Program-made: the position numbers and the translations under genes
Shown: one piece after another, positions 7,569 through 17,810 of the stretch
Numbering within the stretch: position 1 is the first letter of the stretch
Layout of the letters: the number at the start of each line of letters is the position of its first letter
Source of the DNA: Candidatus Coprovivens excrementavium
GTDB lineage: Bacteria > Bacillota_I > Bacilli_A > RF39 > UBA660
Assembly: GCA_944363975.1 (NCBI GenBank)
Contig: CALVVU010000003.1
Span: 215,409 to 279,408 of the forward strand
DNA length: 64,000 bases
Direction of reading: 5' to 3'
The notes under the pieces: model-generated
The model's database searches: none
Told to the model about the DNA's origin: nothing
Seen by the model: only the letters and a program-made list of their open reading frames with translations

Positions 7569-7766
7569 GTGATATATCCTTCTATTGACAAGTTGTTAAA
7601 TATTGTTGATTCTAAGTACAAATTAGTTCATATTGCTGCTAGAAGAAGTAAGCAAATGTTAGAAACAAAACATTTTCAAATGAAGCAAAGTGAATATGTT
7701 AATAAAAAAGAGCTAGGTCGTGCTTTGGAAGAAGTCGAGAAGGGATTAATTACTATAAAAGAGTAA
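7569..7766 (+). CDS. rpoZ: RNA polymerase omega subunit
   Basis: Omega is the small RNA polymerase subunit that helps fold and assemble beta prime. The 65-residue protein has the family pattern: IYPSIDKLL at the start, then KYKLVHIAARRSKQM (the conserved R-A-R/K block), and ELGRALEEVEKGLI. AAGGGCGTGA at 7554-7563 is the ribosome binding site, so the second GTG (7569) is preferred to the GTG at 7560 that lies within it. In many Bacillota rpoZ sits by gmk and priA; here it is alone, convergent with rpmB. Confidence 0.93.
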   Translation: MIYPSIDKLLNIVDSKYKLVHIAARRSKQMLETKHFQMKQSEYVNKKELGRALEEVEKGLITIKE

Positions 7767-7783
7767 TTAATTTTTTTTTATAA

Positions 7784-7811
7784 AAAAAATCTACTATAAT
7801 GTAGATTTTTT
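7784..7811. terminator. Bidirectional terminator between rpoZ and rpmB
   Basis: An 11-bp stem AAAAAATCTAC/GTAGATTTTTT with a 6-base loop. There are T runs on both strands, so it can serve both convergent genes. Confidence 0.9.
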
Positions 7812-7816
7812 ATGTA

Positions 7817-7993
7817 TTAAGCTGCGTTTTCTTCTTTTTTCATTGTTCTTGCTTCTCTAGCAGTTAGAACAACTTTTGTACCATTGATAGTTACTTTTTG
7901 GAAGTTTGGCTTTTGAGCATGTTTTGTTGCGTTTAAAGCATGACTTCTTCTATTACCAGTTAAAGGTTTTTTTGTACTTACTTTTTTTGCCAT
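7817..7993 (-). CDS. rpmB: 50S ribosomal protein L28
   Basis: A 58-residue protein read on the minus strand. It begins MAKKVSTKKPLTGNRRSHAL and continues with NATKHAQKPNFQKVTINGTK, the standard L28 layout (basic N-terminus, GNxRSHA, then NxQKV). L28 is a basic protein of the large subunit near the E site. The first four conserved Cys of zinc-binding L28 are absent, so this is the zinc-free form. GGAGG lies about 7 bases upstream of the ATG (on the minus strand). The gene stands alone, convergent with rpoZ. Confidence 0.95.
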   Translation of the reverse strand: MAKKVSTKKPLTGNRRSHALNATKHAQKPNFQKVTINGTKVVLTAREARTMKKEENAA

Positions 7994-8140
7994 AATTACG
8001 CCTCCTTAAAAATCATTTCATTACCCACTTTACCATAATGAAGGTATAAAGTCAATTAAATTGTTATTTTTAAGTATGATAAAGGGTCAAATTAATATCT
8101 AAAAGGCGTTAATATTAGTTTAATAGAATATTGTTTTTTG

Positions 8141-8167
8141 ATATAATTAGTAGTGAGATGGTGGTGA
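8141..8167 (+). promoter_or_regulatory. Extended -10 promoter of dnaE-polC
   Basis: TGATATAAT (8139-8147) lies 24 bases before the dnaE ATG, with a GGTGGTGAT ribosome binding site between. Confidence 0.65.
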
Positions 8168-8171
8168 TATT

Positions 8172-11072
8172 ATGTATATTCCAATTGGTATAAAATCAGA
8201 TTATTCTTTATTACAAAGTCTAATAAAAATACCTGATTTAATTTCTTATTTGTTAGAACATAATATCATGGCTTGTGGAATTTTAGATGATAATTTATTT
8301 GGAAGTATTTGCTTTTATAAAGAATGTATAAAAAATAATATAAAACCTATAATTGGATTAGATGTTTGTATACAAGATAAACATATTTATTTGTATGCTA
8401 AAAATTATCAAGGATATAAAAGTTTATTGAAAATTAATACGATTAAACAGCAAAGAGAATTGCAATATACAGATTTAATAAGTTATAAGAAAGATGTTAT
8501 TTGCGTTTTACCTTATAGAAGTATTGATATATATGAAGAAATAAAAAAAATATATGAAATATTATTTATTGGATATGGAAATAATTTTGAAAAACAGAAT
8601 GCTTCTTTGGTTAGTAAGCATATTGTTTATATAAATGAAGTTAGAGTATTTAATTTTCAAGATATTAGGTATTTGCAATTGTTAAGAGAGATTGATACTG
8701 GAGAAAGCTGCGATTTAATTGAGTATCAGGAATCTTATTTAGAAAGAAATGTGTTACTTGATGATCAAGAGACGATTAAGAATTTTATTAGTTTAGTTGA
8801 TTTAAAAATAGAATTTAATCAAGTATATATTCCTCATTATGATAAGAAAATAGAAGATTCTTTTGCTTATTTAAGTGGTTTATGTAAGAAAGGATTAATT
8901 AAAAGGTTGCATAATGATTTAAAAAAGAATTATGTAGAGAGATTGATGATGGAGCTTTCGGTTATCAAGAAAATGGGATTTGTTGATTATTTTTTGATTG
9001 TTTACGATTATGTTAGATATGCTAAAACACATAATATTTTAGTCGGACCTGGTAGAGGTAGTGCAGCTGGATCATTAGTTAGTTATTGCTTAGGAATTAC
9101 AAATATTGATCCGATTGAATATGATTTATTATTTGAAAGGTTTTTAAACCCAGAACGTGTTACAATGCCAGATATTGATATTGATTTTGAGTATACTAAA
9201 AGAGATCAAGTAGTTCAATATGTAAAGGAAAGATACGGTGTTGATAAGGTGGCTAATATAATGACTTTTGGAACATTAGGTGCTCGTCAAGTTATTAGAG
9301 ATGTTGGGAAATGCTTAAAAGTAGAATTACATTTTATTGATAAGTTGAGTAATTTATTAAATCCTAAACTTTCTTTAAAAGATAATATAAAAAATAAGTA
9401 TGTTAAAGAATATGTAATGGGAAATAGTGATTTAGAAAAACTATATAAAGTAAGTTATAAATTAGAAGGTTTAAAAAGACATATAAGTACTCATGCAGCG
9501 GGAGTTGTTATTTCTTCAGTTACTTTAGATGATGTAATACCAGTTTGTTTTAATGGTGGTGAATTATTAACTGGTGTTACTATGGAATATTTAGAAGATT
9601 TGGGTCTTTTGAAAATGGACTTTTTGGCACTTAGAAATTTAACAATTATTCAAAATGTATTAGAATTAATAGAGAAAGAGACTTCAAAAAAGATAAATTT
9701 AGCAGATATTCCTTTAGATGATGAAGAGACAATGGAAATATTTAGAAAAGTTGATACTGAAGGTATATTTCAGTATGAAAGTTCAGGAATGAAAAATTTT
9801 TTGATGAAGTTAAAACCTGATAATTTTAGTGATTTAGTAGCAGCTGTTGCTTTATTTAGGCCTGGTCCAATGCAAAATATTGATTCTTTTATTAGAAGAA
9901 AAGAAGGAAAAGAAGAAGTTATATATCCGGATAATTCTTTAAAAGATATTTTAAAAGATACATATGGAATTATGATTTATCAGGAACAAATAATGCAAGT
10001 TTTGGTACGAATGGGAAATTATTCTTTTGCTGAAGCTGATAATATACGAAGAGCTATGAGTAAAAAGAAAGCAGATATAATGGAAAAAGAACGTGATACT
10101 TTTGTTGAACGTGCGACTAAAAATGGTTATAGTAAAGATAAAGCTTTAGAGGTTTATGATTTAATAATTAAATTTGCTAATTATGGTTTTAATAAAGCTC
10201 ATTCTGTTTCGTATGCTTTAATTGGTTATCAGATGGCATATTTGAAAGCTAATTATCCTGTTTATTTTATTGCTAATTTATTGAATATGAGTGTTGGTAG
10301 TGATATTAAAACTAAAGAATATATTGATGAAGCTAAAGTGAAAAATATTTTAATATTTAAACCTAATATTAATGCAAGTGAAGATTATTATAGAATAAAA
10401 GATAATGCTTTGTTATTACCATTTAATACTATTCATAATGTAGGTGGTTCAGCTGTTAGTGAAATTATTAAAGAAAGAAAAGAAAGAGGAAAATTCGAGG
10501 ATTTTTATCAGTTTGTGGCCCGAATATATGGAAAGAGTGTTAATCGTAAAACTTTGGAATCTTTAATAGATGCTGATTGTTTTAGAGATTTTAATATTAA
10601 TCATCATACTTTGATAAATAGTATTGATAGTGCTCTTGATTATGCTGTTTTGTGTGGAGATTTGGCAGAAGAGTTTGTTATGAAACCAAATTATGATTTT
10701 TGTGTTGAATATAATGATGCTGAATTAATGGAAAGAGAATTAAATACTTTTGGCTTTTATGTTACTAATCATCCCTCTTCAAAATATCAAAATGGAATTA
10801 TGAAAATAAAAGAAATAAAAAAATATTTTGACAAATTTGTGAGTTTAGTTATTATAATAGATAGCATTAGGAAGATAAAGACAAAAAATGGTGATGATAT
10901 GGGATTCTTTTCTGGTAGTGATGAAACAGGAGTAGCTGATTTTATTATTTTTCCAAAGAATAATCGTTTTTTGAATGAAATACGAAAAGGAGATTTTGTA
11001 AAAGTTAGAGGACAAGTTACAAGAAGAAATGACAGATATCAAGTTGTTGTTTCAAATATTGAAAAAATATAG
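8172..11072 (+). CDS. dnaE: DNA polymerase III alpha subunit, DnaE3 type
   Basis: DnaE is a family C DNA polymerase which, in PolC-containing Bacillota, extends RNA primers before handing over to PolC. The palm carries GPGRGSAAGSLVSYCLG and the catalytic PDIDIDF at about residue 333. Later come the finger motifs (FRPGPMQN, YQEQIMQ, KKKADIMEKE, FNKAHSVSYA), an HhH segment and a C-terminal OB domain (from about 880). The N-terminal PHP region has lost the metal ligands: the usual HxHSxYS reads IGIKSDYS, so it is inactive for PHP chemistry. At 966 residues it is shorter than B. subtilis DnaE (about 1,115). It is followed after 12 bases by polC. Confidence 0.96.
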   Translation: MYIPIGIKSDYSLLQSLIKIPDLISYLLEHNIMACGILDDNLFGSICFYKECIKNNIKPIIGLDVCIQDKHIYLYAKNYQGYKSLLKINTIKQQRELQYTDLISYKKDVICVLPYRSIDIYEEIKKIYEILFIGYGNNFEKQNASLVSKHIVYINEVRVFNFQDIRYLQLLREIDTGESCDLIEYQESYLERNVLLDDQETIKNFISLVDLKIEFNQVYIPHYDKKIEDSFAYLSGLCKKGLIKRLHNDLKKNYVERLMMELSVIKKMGFVDYFLIVYDYVRYAKTHNILVGPGRGSAAGSLVSYCLGITNIDPIEYDLLFERFLNPERVTMPDIDIDFEYTKRDQVVQYVKERYGVDKVANIMTFGTLGARQVIRDVGKCLKVELHFIDKLSNLLNPKLSLKDNIKNKYVKEYVMGNSDLEKLYKVSYKLEGLKRHISTHAAGVVISSVTLDDVIPVCFNGGELLTGVTMEYLEDLGLLKMDFLALRNLTIIQNVLELIEKETSKKINLADIPLDDEETMEIFRKVDTEGIFQYESSGMKNFLMKLKPDNFSDLVAAVALFRPGPMQNIDSFIRRKEGKEEVIYPDNSLKDILKDTYGIMIYQEQIMQVLVRMGNYSFAEADNIRRAMSKKKADIMEKERDTFVERATKNGYSKDKALEVYDLIIKFANYGFNKAHSVSYALIGYQMAYLKANYPVYFIANLLNMSVGSDIKTKEYIDEAKVKNILIFKPNINASEDYYRIKDNALLLPFNTIHNVGGSAVSEIIKERKERGKFEDFYQFVARIYGKSVNRKTLESLIDADCFRDFNINHHTLINSIDSALDYAVLCGDLAEEFVMKPNYDFCVEYNDAELMERELNTFGFYVTNHPSSKYQNGIMKIKEIKKYFDKFVSLVIIIDSIRKIKTKNGDDMGFFSGSDETGVADFIIFPKNNRFLNEIRKGDFVKVRGQVTRRNDRYQVVVSNIEKI

Positions 11073-11084
11073 GAGGAGTTAGGG

Positions 11085-14000
11085 ATGCAGGAGAAATTGA
11101 ATAAATTTTTTGAAAGTGTCGGTTTTGAAGATAAAAATGAAGATTTTAGGACAGCATCAATTTCAAAAGTAATTTTGAATCGTAAGGAAAAAACTTTTGA
11201 TGTGTTTATTGAAAATGAAAAGCCAATTTCTCCTATTGTAACTTTAAAGTTATCTAAGTGTGCTTTAAATGGTATTCATGGTCAAAATAAATGTTACGTT
11301 CATTATGTTTATAATGATATGGATGACGATGATATTTTAGAAGCTTTTAAAGTTTTATTAGGGGAGTTGATTATTAAAAGACCTTCTTTAGTTTCTTTAG
11401 AGAATAAAAATATAACAATAGATGGTGATTCTATTGTAGTAGAGTTGGACAGTAAAAGTGAAGAATTTGATATATTAAAGAAGGAAATTAAAGGATTAAG
11501 TCAAGACTTAGTTAATTTAGGTTTTTATGAAGTGGATATTACTACAGCAATTAATAAAGAAAATGAAAGAAAAATCCAAGAAGAAATAGAAGAAGATCGT
11601 AATCGTAAGATAGAAATTAGTTATGATGAATCTTCTTATTCTAAGAATACTGGTAATGGATGGACACCAAAGAAGAAAGTTGATTATTCTAGAGAAGGTG
11701 TTGTTACTATTGATAGTATTGATCGTGAAGAAAATAATGTTCATGTTGAAGCTTATGTATTTGGAGCAGAATTTAATCAATTGAAAACTAAAGATGGACG
11801 AGATTTATTTTTAATTACTTTGAAGATTAGTGATAATACTTCAAGTATTTTAGCTAAATGTTTTGCTAAGGATGAAGAAGATTTTATTACTAAATCTAAG
11901 GAGTTAAAAAGCGGTTGGTTTCAATTTAAAGGTCAAGTTAGATATGATAATTTTGCTGATGATTTAGTTTTTAATTTTCGTAGTTATGAACCTTTAAAAG
12001 ATATTCCTAGTTTTAAAAGAGTAGATAATGAAGAACGTAAAAGAGTTGAATTACATGCTCATACGATGATGAGTCAGATGGATGGAGTATGTGATGAAGT
12101 TAAGTTGGTTAAACAAGCAATGGAATGGGGACATCCTGGAATAGCTATTACCGATCATGATTGTTGTCAATCTTTTCCTCATGTTTTTGGAGAAGTAACT
12201 TCTTATAATAAAGGATTAAAGAAAAAAGCCCAAGCTAAGATAGATGATTTAAAAAAGTCTTTAGAAGAAATTAAAGATTCTGGCAATCAAGAAGGAATTG
12301 CTGAAATGGAGAAAATGATTGCTGAAGCTGAAGAAGAGAAAAAAAATATTAAATTTTTTAAGGCTGGTTATGGTTCAGAAATTGAGATGTGCGAATCTTA
12401 TTTGAATGTTTGTTTTAATGCTACGGATGAAAAGATAGAAGGAAATACTTTTGTTGTATTCGATACAGAAACAACTGGTTTCAATCCAGGGTTAGGAGAT
12501 TCGATGATTGAAATTGGTGGTGTTAAAATTCATAATGGTGAAGTTGTAGATCGTTTTGATGAATTAATAAATCCAGGACATCCAATTGATGAGGCAATTA
12601 CACGCGTTACAGATATAAGTGACGATGATGTTAAAGATGCAGATAATGAAGAAAATGTTACAAAAAGATTTAAAGAATGGATTGGATCTTTACCATTAGT
12701 AGCACATAATGCTCGTTTTGATAAAAATATGTTAGATATGGCTTATTATAAATATGGATTAGGAAAATTGGAAAATCCAATCATTGATACTTTAATGTTA
12801 TCAAGAGTTATTAATCGTGATTTAAAGAAACATAGTTTAAAGGCATTAGGAAAATTTTATGGAATAGATACAGGAGAGGCAACAGATGATGATGAGGAAA
12901 CTGTAAATGAATCAGGTTATAATGGAATTATTTTGGATCCAGAAATTGGTGAAGCTTTTAAAAGTATAAAGATAGATGGTGAAGAAGTTTTAAAAGTTGA
13001 AAAAGAAGAATATTATGATATTGATATTACAACTGAAGAAAGAGTTAAAAAGTATAGAAATATATATCATTTAGATACTTTACATAAAGCTTCGAAAACT
13101 GAATTAATTAATTTGGAAATTGAAGTTAATGATGGAATTACTTTAATTGATTTTGATTCAGAAGTTAAATTACATCCAGCAGAAAATGGTATAGACATTA
13201 AATACATGGATAGTTTTGGTGAGAAAAATTTAACTTTAATTGTTTATGTAGGTCAACACCATGGTGCTGATGTTGACTCAGAAAACACTGGGTATATTTT
13301 TAATAAGATGCTGTCACAAATAAAGGGAATAGATAAATTAAGTGATCTAAATGATTTGGGTTATTTGGAGGAAGTTAGTTTTAAAAATAATCAAAAGTTA
13401 TTAGATCATATTGGTGAATTAAGTACAATTAAAAATTATGTGGTTAAACGTGATGAAAATGTTGAAATAAAAGAAGATGAAGATTATCCTTTTGCTAAAT
13501 ATGGAAATACAGAATATCTTTGGAAATTTCCGTGGTGTAAAGATAATTGGCTACAAATGTATGAAAATATACCAGGCAAAACGTTTAAGGAACATATTGC
13601 TAATATTTATGATAATGGTAAACATGTTACTTTTATTGCTAAAAATAAAGTTGGTTTAAAGAATCTATTTAAAATTGTCAGTTTTGCTAATACGAATTTT
13701 TTGCAGAGAAATGCAAGAATTCCAAGACGTTTAATAGAAGAAAATAGAGAAGGATTATTGATAGGTAGTGCATGTTTAAATGGAGAGATTTTTTATTTAG
13801 CGGAAACTAGAAGTGAGGAAGATTTAATAGAGGCAATGTCTTTTTATGATTATATAGAAGTACAACCTCCAGAAAATTATTCACATTTATTACGTGGTCA
13901 TGATATCAATAATATTGATCATTTATATAAATGTTTGAGAAAAATAATTCATTGTGCTAAGAAAGCTGGAAAAATTATTGTTGCAACTGGAGATGTGCAT

Positions 14001-16889
14001 AATATTAATAAAGAAGATCGCTTATATCGTGAAATTATAGTTAATCAGAATGTTCCAGGAAAAGGTAGACATCCATTGGCTCGTTATTTAAATGGGATAA
14101 ATAAGAGAAATACTAATGAAGATAATATTGTTAAAGGAATTGAGAATGCTAAAAGTCAAGGAATAGTTTTGAATAAAGTAGAAGAGAAAGTTTTAAGGTA
14201 TATTTACGTTTTAACTAAAGTAAAGAGAATTCCTATTACTGCTTTAAATCTTTCTTATGTGTATGTTCCTAATAAAAATGAGACTTTAGAAGAATCTTTT
14301 AGAGGTAAAGATGGTGAAAGCGAAAAATTAAAAGCTATTAGTAGTGCTTTGCGTAAGTTAAATGTGGCTGGAATAGTTAAAGAAAAAGATAATGTTTATA
14401 CATTAAATAGTAATTATAACGATTCTGAAACAGTGGCTTTAGGACATATTCCTAATCAATTTTTTAGAACTACTAAAGAAATGAAAGAAGAGTTTGCTTT
14501 TTTAGATGATCAGGATTTGATTGATGAAATCGTAGTTGATAATCCAAATAAAATATTAGATATGATAGAAGAAATTGAAGTTGTTGTTTATCCTGATAAG
14601 CCATATTCGCCTATTATTGAGCATTCACAAGAAACTTGTCGTGACATGGTATATGAAAAAGCTCATAGTATGTATGGAGATCCTTTACCACCAAATATTG
14701 AGGAACGTATAGCTCAGGAGTTTTATGGTGATAAAATTAATGACTTGGTTAAGGAAAAGATAGAAATAGAGCATCCTGGAATTACAGAAGAAGAAATGAA
14801 TAAGATATTTACTCCGACATTACATGATGTAATAATGAGTGGCTATGAAGGAGTTGTTAAATTAAAGAAGGAACAAGTTTTACGTATGAGTGAAGAACCT
14901 ATGACTGATGAAGAAGCAACAGAAAAAGCTAAAGCTCAATTAACTGGTATTATCGGTGGAGGGTTTGACGTAATTTATCTTATTGCTCAGAAATTGGTTA
15001 AACATTCAAATGATGATGGTTATTTGGTTGGATCACGTGGTTCAGTTGGTTCTTCATTTGTTGCATCAATGATGGGAATTACAGAATGTAATGGTTTACC
15101 AGCTCATTATTATTGTCCTGGTTGTCAGCATAGTGAATTTAATGATGAAAGTGGTAAATCTTATGCTGATGATTATCCTTCTGGTTTTGATTTGCCAGAA
15201 AAGAAATGTCCTAATTGTGGAACTGTTATGATTCACCAGGGAAATGATATGCCATTTGCAACATTCTTAGGTTTTGCTGGAGAAAAGGTTCCTGATATTG
15301 ATTTAAATTTCTCTGGTGATAATCAAGCTGCTGCTCATGAATATACAAAAGTATTGTTTGGAACTGATAATGTTTATCGTGCTGGAACAATTGGAACAGT
15401 TGCTGATAAAACCGCTTTTGGTTATGTTCAAGGATTTTATGAAGAACGTTTACATGATATTTTAAAAATAGAAGCTCAAAGTTATGGATTGACTGTTGCA
15501 AGTAAAGATGAATTAAAGAAAAAAGGAATAATAAAATCTTTCGTTCGTACTCCAGAAGTCGAAAGAATAGCTGTTGGATGTACAGGTGTTAAGAGGACTA
15601 CCGGTCAACATCCTGGAGGAATCGTTGTTGTTCCTGGATATAAGGATATTTGGGATTTTACGCCATTTCAATATCCAGCTGATGATCCAACTGCTGCTTG
15701 GCGTACAACTCATTTTGATTATCATGCTATTGATGCGGATTTATTAAAACTAGATATTCTGGGACACGATGATCCGACGGTTTTACGTATGTTACAAGAT
15801 TTAGCTAATAAATATATTACTCATGGAGAATATGATTTTGATGTAACAGCTATTGACTTAGGAGATTTGGATACAATGAAAATTTTCACTGGTCCGGAGG
15901 TTTTAGGAGTTGATAGATATCGTTTGCGTGGTTTAACTGATAAAGAAGGTCGTAAGTATTGTCCGACTGGAACACTTGGAGTACCAGAATTTGGAACATC
16001 ATTTTTGTTAGGTATGCTTGAAGAAACTAAACCAACAACATTTGCTGAACTTATAAAAATATCAGGTTTATCTCATGGAACTGATGTATGGTTAGGAAAT
16101 GCACGAGATTTGTGTACTCCTAATGCCGAAGGTGTTATACAAGTTCCATTTAAAAATGTCATAGGTTGTCGTGATGATATTATGGTTAATTTAATAGCAT
16201 GGGGTATGAAGCCTGCTAAGGCATTTAAGATTATGGAATTTGTTCGTAAAGGTAAAGCTTCTAAAGATCCAGCAACATGGGCAGAACATGCTAAAACAAT
16301 GCGCGAATCTGGTATTCCTGAATGGTATATTGAATCTTGTCGTAAAATTAAATATATGTTCCCTAAGGCTCATGCAACAGCTTATGTTACTTCGGCTTTT
16401 AGAATTGCTTGGTTTAAAGTTCATTATCCAATTTTATATTATTGTGCTTATTTGTCTATTCGTCGTGACCAATTTGATATCGAGTCAATGGTTAAGGGAG
16501 AAGATGCGATTAGAGCTAAAATAGATGAAATAGATGCTAAAGGTAATAGTGCGTCAAATAAAGAAATTGATACTCGTGAAACTTTATGTATTTGTTTAGA
16601 AATGGTTTGTCGTGGATTCTATTTTAAAAATATTGATGTTGATAAAAGTGATGGTAAAAAATTTATTATTACTGACGATGAAAAAGGCTTAATAATTCCA
16701 TTTAGAGCATTAGATGGTCTTGGTGATAATGTTGCGGAAGCAATTGTTAAAGCTCGTGAAGGTGGTCCATTTATTTCGATGGAGGATTTAAGAACTCGTG
16801 GAAAAGTCAATACTTCTTCAATGGAAAAATTAAAAGCTTTAGGTTGTTTAGATAATATGTCAGAAAGTAATCAGTTAAGTTTATTTTAA
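11085..16889 (+). CDS. polC: DNA polymerase III PolC, enlarged form
   Basis: PolC is the main replicative polymerase of low-GC Gram-positives, with built-in 3'-5' proofreading. In order: N-terminal domains, OB fold (about residues 205-310), PHP domain (ELHAHTMMSQMDGV near 325), exonuclease inserted in PHP (FVVFDTETTGFN near 456, QHHGADVDSENTG near 724), zinc-binding CPGC/CPNC pair (near 1343), catalytic PDIDLNFSGD (near 1403), and GLSHGTDVWLGN. At 1,934 residues it is about 490 longer than usual. The excess is in a coiled-coil loop in PHP (about 376-425), a block within the exonuclease (about 597-722) and a winged-helix-looking block (about 1000-1118). The conserved motifs remain intact, so it should be active. 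The ribosome binding site is AGGAGG. Confidence 0.97.
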   Translation: MQEKLNKFFESVGFEDKNEDFRTASISKVILNRKEKTFDVFIENEKPISPIVTLKLSKCALNGIHGQNKCYVHYVYNDMDDDDILEAFKVLLGELIIKRPSLVSLENKNITIDGDSIVVELDSKSEEFDILKKEIKGLSQDLVNLGFYEVDITTAINKENERKIQEEIEEDRNRKIEISYDESSYSKNTGNGWTPKKKVDYSREGVVTIDSIDREENNVHVEAYVFGAEFNQLKTKDGRDLFLITLKISDNTSSILAKCFAKDEEDFITKSKELKSGWFQFKGQVRYDNFADDLVFNFRSYEPLKDIPSFKRVDNEERKRVELHAHTMMSQMDGVCDEVKLVKQAMEWGHPGIAITDHDCCQSFPHVFGEVTSYNKGLKKKAQAKIDDLKKSLEEIKDSGNQEGIAEMEKMIAEAEEEKKNIKFFKAGYGSEIEMCESYLNVCFNATDEKIEGNTFVVFDTETTGFNPGLGDSMIEIGGVKIHNGEVVDRFDELINPGHPIDEAITRVTDISDDDVKDADNEENVTKRFKEWIGSLPLVAHNARFDKNMLDMAYYKYGLGKLENPIIDTLMLSRVINRDLKKHSLKALGKFYGIDTGEATDDDEETVNESGYNGIILDPEIGEAFKSIKIDGEEVLKVEKEEYYDIDITTEERVKKYRNIYHLDTLHKASKTELINLEIEVNDGITLIDFDSEVKLHPAENGIDIKYMDSFGEKNLTLIVYVGQHHGADVDSENTGYIFNKMLSQIKGIDKLSDLNDLGYLEEVSFKNNQKLLDHIGELSTIKNYVVKRDENVEIKEDEDYPFAKYGNTEYLWKFPWCKDNWLQMYENIPGKTFKEHIANIYDNGKHVTFIAKNKVGLKNLFKIVSFANTNFLQRNARIPRRLIEENREGLLIGSACLNGEIFYLAETRSEEDLIEAMSFYDYIEVQPPENYSHLLRGHDINNIDHLYKCLRKIIHCAKKAGKIIVATGDVHNINKEDRLYREIIVNQNVPGKGRHPLARYLNGINKRNTNEDNIVKGIENAKSQGIVLNKVEEKVLRYIYVLTKVKRIPITALNLSYVYVPNKNETLEESFRGKDGESEKLKAISSALRKLNVAGIVKEKDNVYTLNSNYNDSETVALGHIPNQFFRTTKEMKEEFAFLDDQDLIDEIVVDNPNKILDMIEEIEVVVYPDKPYSPIIEHSQETCRDMVYEKAHSMYGDPLPPNIEERIAQEFYGDKINDLVKEKIEIEHPGITEEEMNKIFTPTLHDVIMSGYEGVVKLKKEQVLRMSEEPMTDEEATEKAKAQLTGIIGGGFDVIYLIAQKLVKHSNDDGYLVGSRGSVGSSFVASMMGITECNGLPAHYYCPGCQHSEFNDESGKSYADDYPSGFDLPEKKCPNCGTVMIHQGNDMPFATFLGFAGEKVPDIDLNFSGDNQAAAHEYTKVLFGTDNVYRAGTIGTVADKTAFGYVQGFYEERLHDILKIEAQSYGLTVASKDELKKKGIIKSFVRTPEVERIAVGCTGVKRTTGQHPGGIVVVPGYKDIWDFTPFQYPADDPTAAWRTTHFDYHAIDADLLKLDILGHDDPTVLRMLQDLANKYITHGEYDFDVTAIDLGDLDTMKIFTGPEVLGVDRYRLRGLTDKEGRKYCPTGTLGVPEFGTSFLLGMLEETKPTTFAELIKISGLSHGTDVWLGNARDLCTPNAEGVIQVPFKNVIGCRDDIMVNLIAWGMKPAKAFKIMEFVRKGKASKDPATWAEHAKTMRESGIPEWYIESCRKIKYMFPKAHATAYVTSAFRIAWFKVHYPILYYCAYLSIRRDQFDIESMVKGEDAIRAKIDEIDAKGNSASNKEIDTRETLCICLEMVCRGFYFKNIDVDKSDGKKFIITDDEKGLIIPFRALDGLGDNVAEAIVKAREGGPFISMEDLRTRGKVNTSSMEKLKALGCLDNMSESNQLSLF

Positions 16890-16891
16890 AT

Positions 16892-16925
16892 AAAAAAATT
16901 GTAATTTTTAAATTACAATTTTTTA
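16892..16925. terminator. Bidirectional terminator between polC and the minus-strand gene
   Basis: A 12-bp stem AAAATTGTAATT/AATTACAATTTT with a 4-base loop, flanked by A and T runs so that it works on both strands. Confidence 0.9.
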
Positions 16926-17714
16926 TTTTACTTTTTCAATACTTTCGAAAACATAGTTATTATCGTCAGCTTTTTTTAATGTGAAAGTATATTTATCAAA
17001 ATCATTAATCTTATCTTTTGGGAATTCTGTTACATTTTCAGCTATTATTTTTTCGCCGTTACGATCTTGATAGTAGTTTGTATTAGTTCCATCATTGAAA
17101 ACATAAGCAATTGCTAAAGTAGTTTTAATTTTATCTTTTTCTTTTGTTGTTTCGATTATTGAATAGTCAATATATTCATTGGCTGTAGAATAATCAGTTA
17201 CATTATTTCTTTTCATAATATAAGTATCATATTCTTTGTCATAATAGAAATCATAAATAAAGTCATAGTTTTCATCAGCACTTATATTTTCAAAATCTAT
17301 TCCAAATAAATACTTAATTGCTTCTCTAATACTTGCACCAGTATAGAAACTTGCGTCATCTAGATTGCCATAGGTACCAGATTGATTTAGAATATCAATA
17401 ACATTGTTAGATACATTTTCGTTAGTTTGTGTTTTGCTTAAATATTTTGTAGCAATTGTTAATACTGACGCTGGGTTTAAATCATCGTAAACAATACTAT
17501 CTGAATTATATAAGATGTCAATTCCACCATATTGTGTATTAAAGCCATATGTCATAGCAGCATAGTAATCAACGATTTTTGATTCCGCCATTTCTTTTTC
17601 ATCATCTGTTATTTTTTCTTTGGTAAATGTTCTTACGACAAAGAAAATAATTAATCCTACGATTGCAATTATTAAGATTAGAACTAAAAGTTTTTTGATG
17701 TCCAAATTCTTCAT
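16923..17714 (-). CDS. Membrane-anchored extracellular protein of unknown function
   Basis: A 263-residue protein with a short basic N-terminus, a single membrane helix at about residues 9-29 (LLVLILIIAIVGLIIFFVV) and an acidic, Tyr/Asn/Asp-rich extracellular domain without cysteine. No family was recognised and no catalytic motif stands out. It has its own minus-strand promoter region (bases 17715-17800), shared with the divergent operon that starts at 17811, and ends at a bidirectional terminator with polC. AGGTTAT-like spacing before the ATG is weak; GGAAAGAGG provides the ribosome binding site. Confidence 0.7.
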   Translation of the reverse strand: MKNLDIKKLLVLILIIAIVGLIIFFVVRTFTKEKITDDEKEMAESKIVDYYAAMTYGFNTQYGGIDILYNSDSIVYDDLNPASVLTIATKYLSKTQTNENVSNNVIDILNQSGTYGNLDDASFYTGASIREAIKYLFGIDFENISADENYDFIYDFYYDKEYDTYIMKRNNVTDYSTANEYIDYSIIETTKEKDKIKTTLAIAYVFNDGTNTNYYQDRNGEKIIAENVTEFPKDKINDFDKYTFTLKKADDNNYVFESIEKVK

Positions 17715-17810
17715 TTTTTATAACCTCTTTCCTATTATAAATAATAGCATATATTTAATAATTTATCTATATATTTTTATTTTTATGATAAAATTAATAT
17801 AGGTGATAAA

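Noticed and set aside
10845..16810. Several antisense ORFs of 60-90 codons inside dnaE and polC
   Set aside because: All lie opposite well-conserved polymerase domains and have no start signals.
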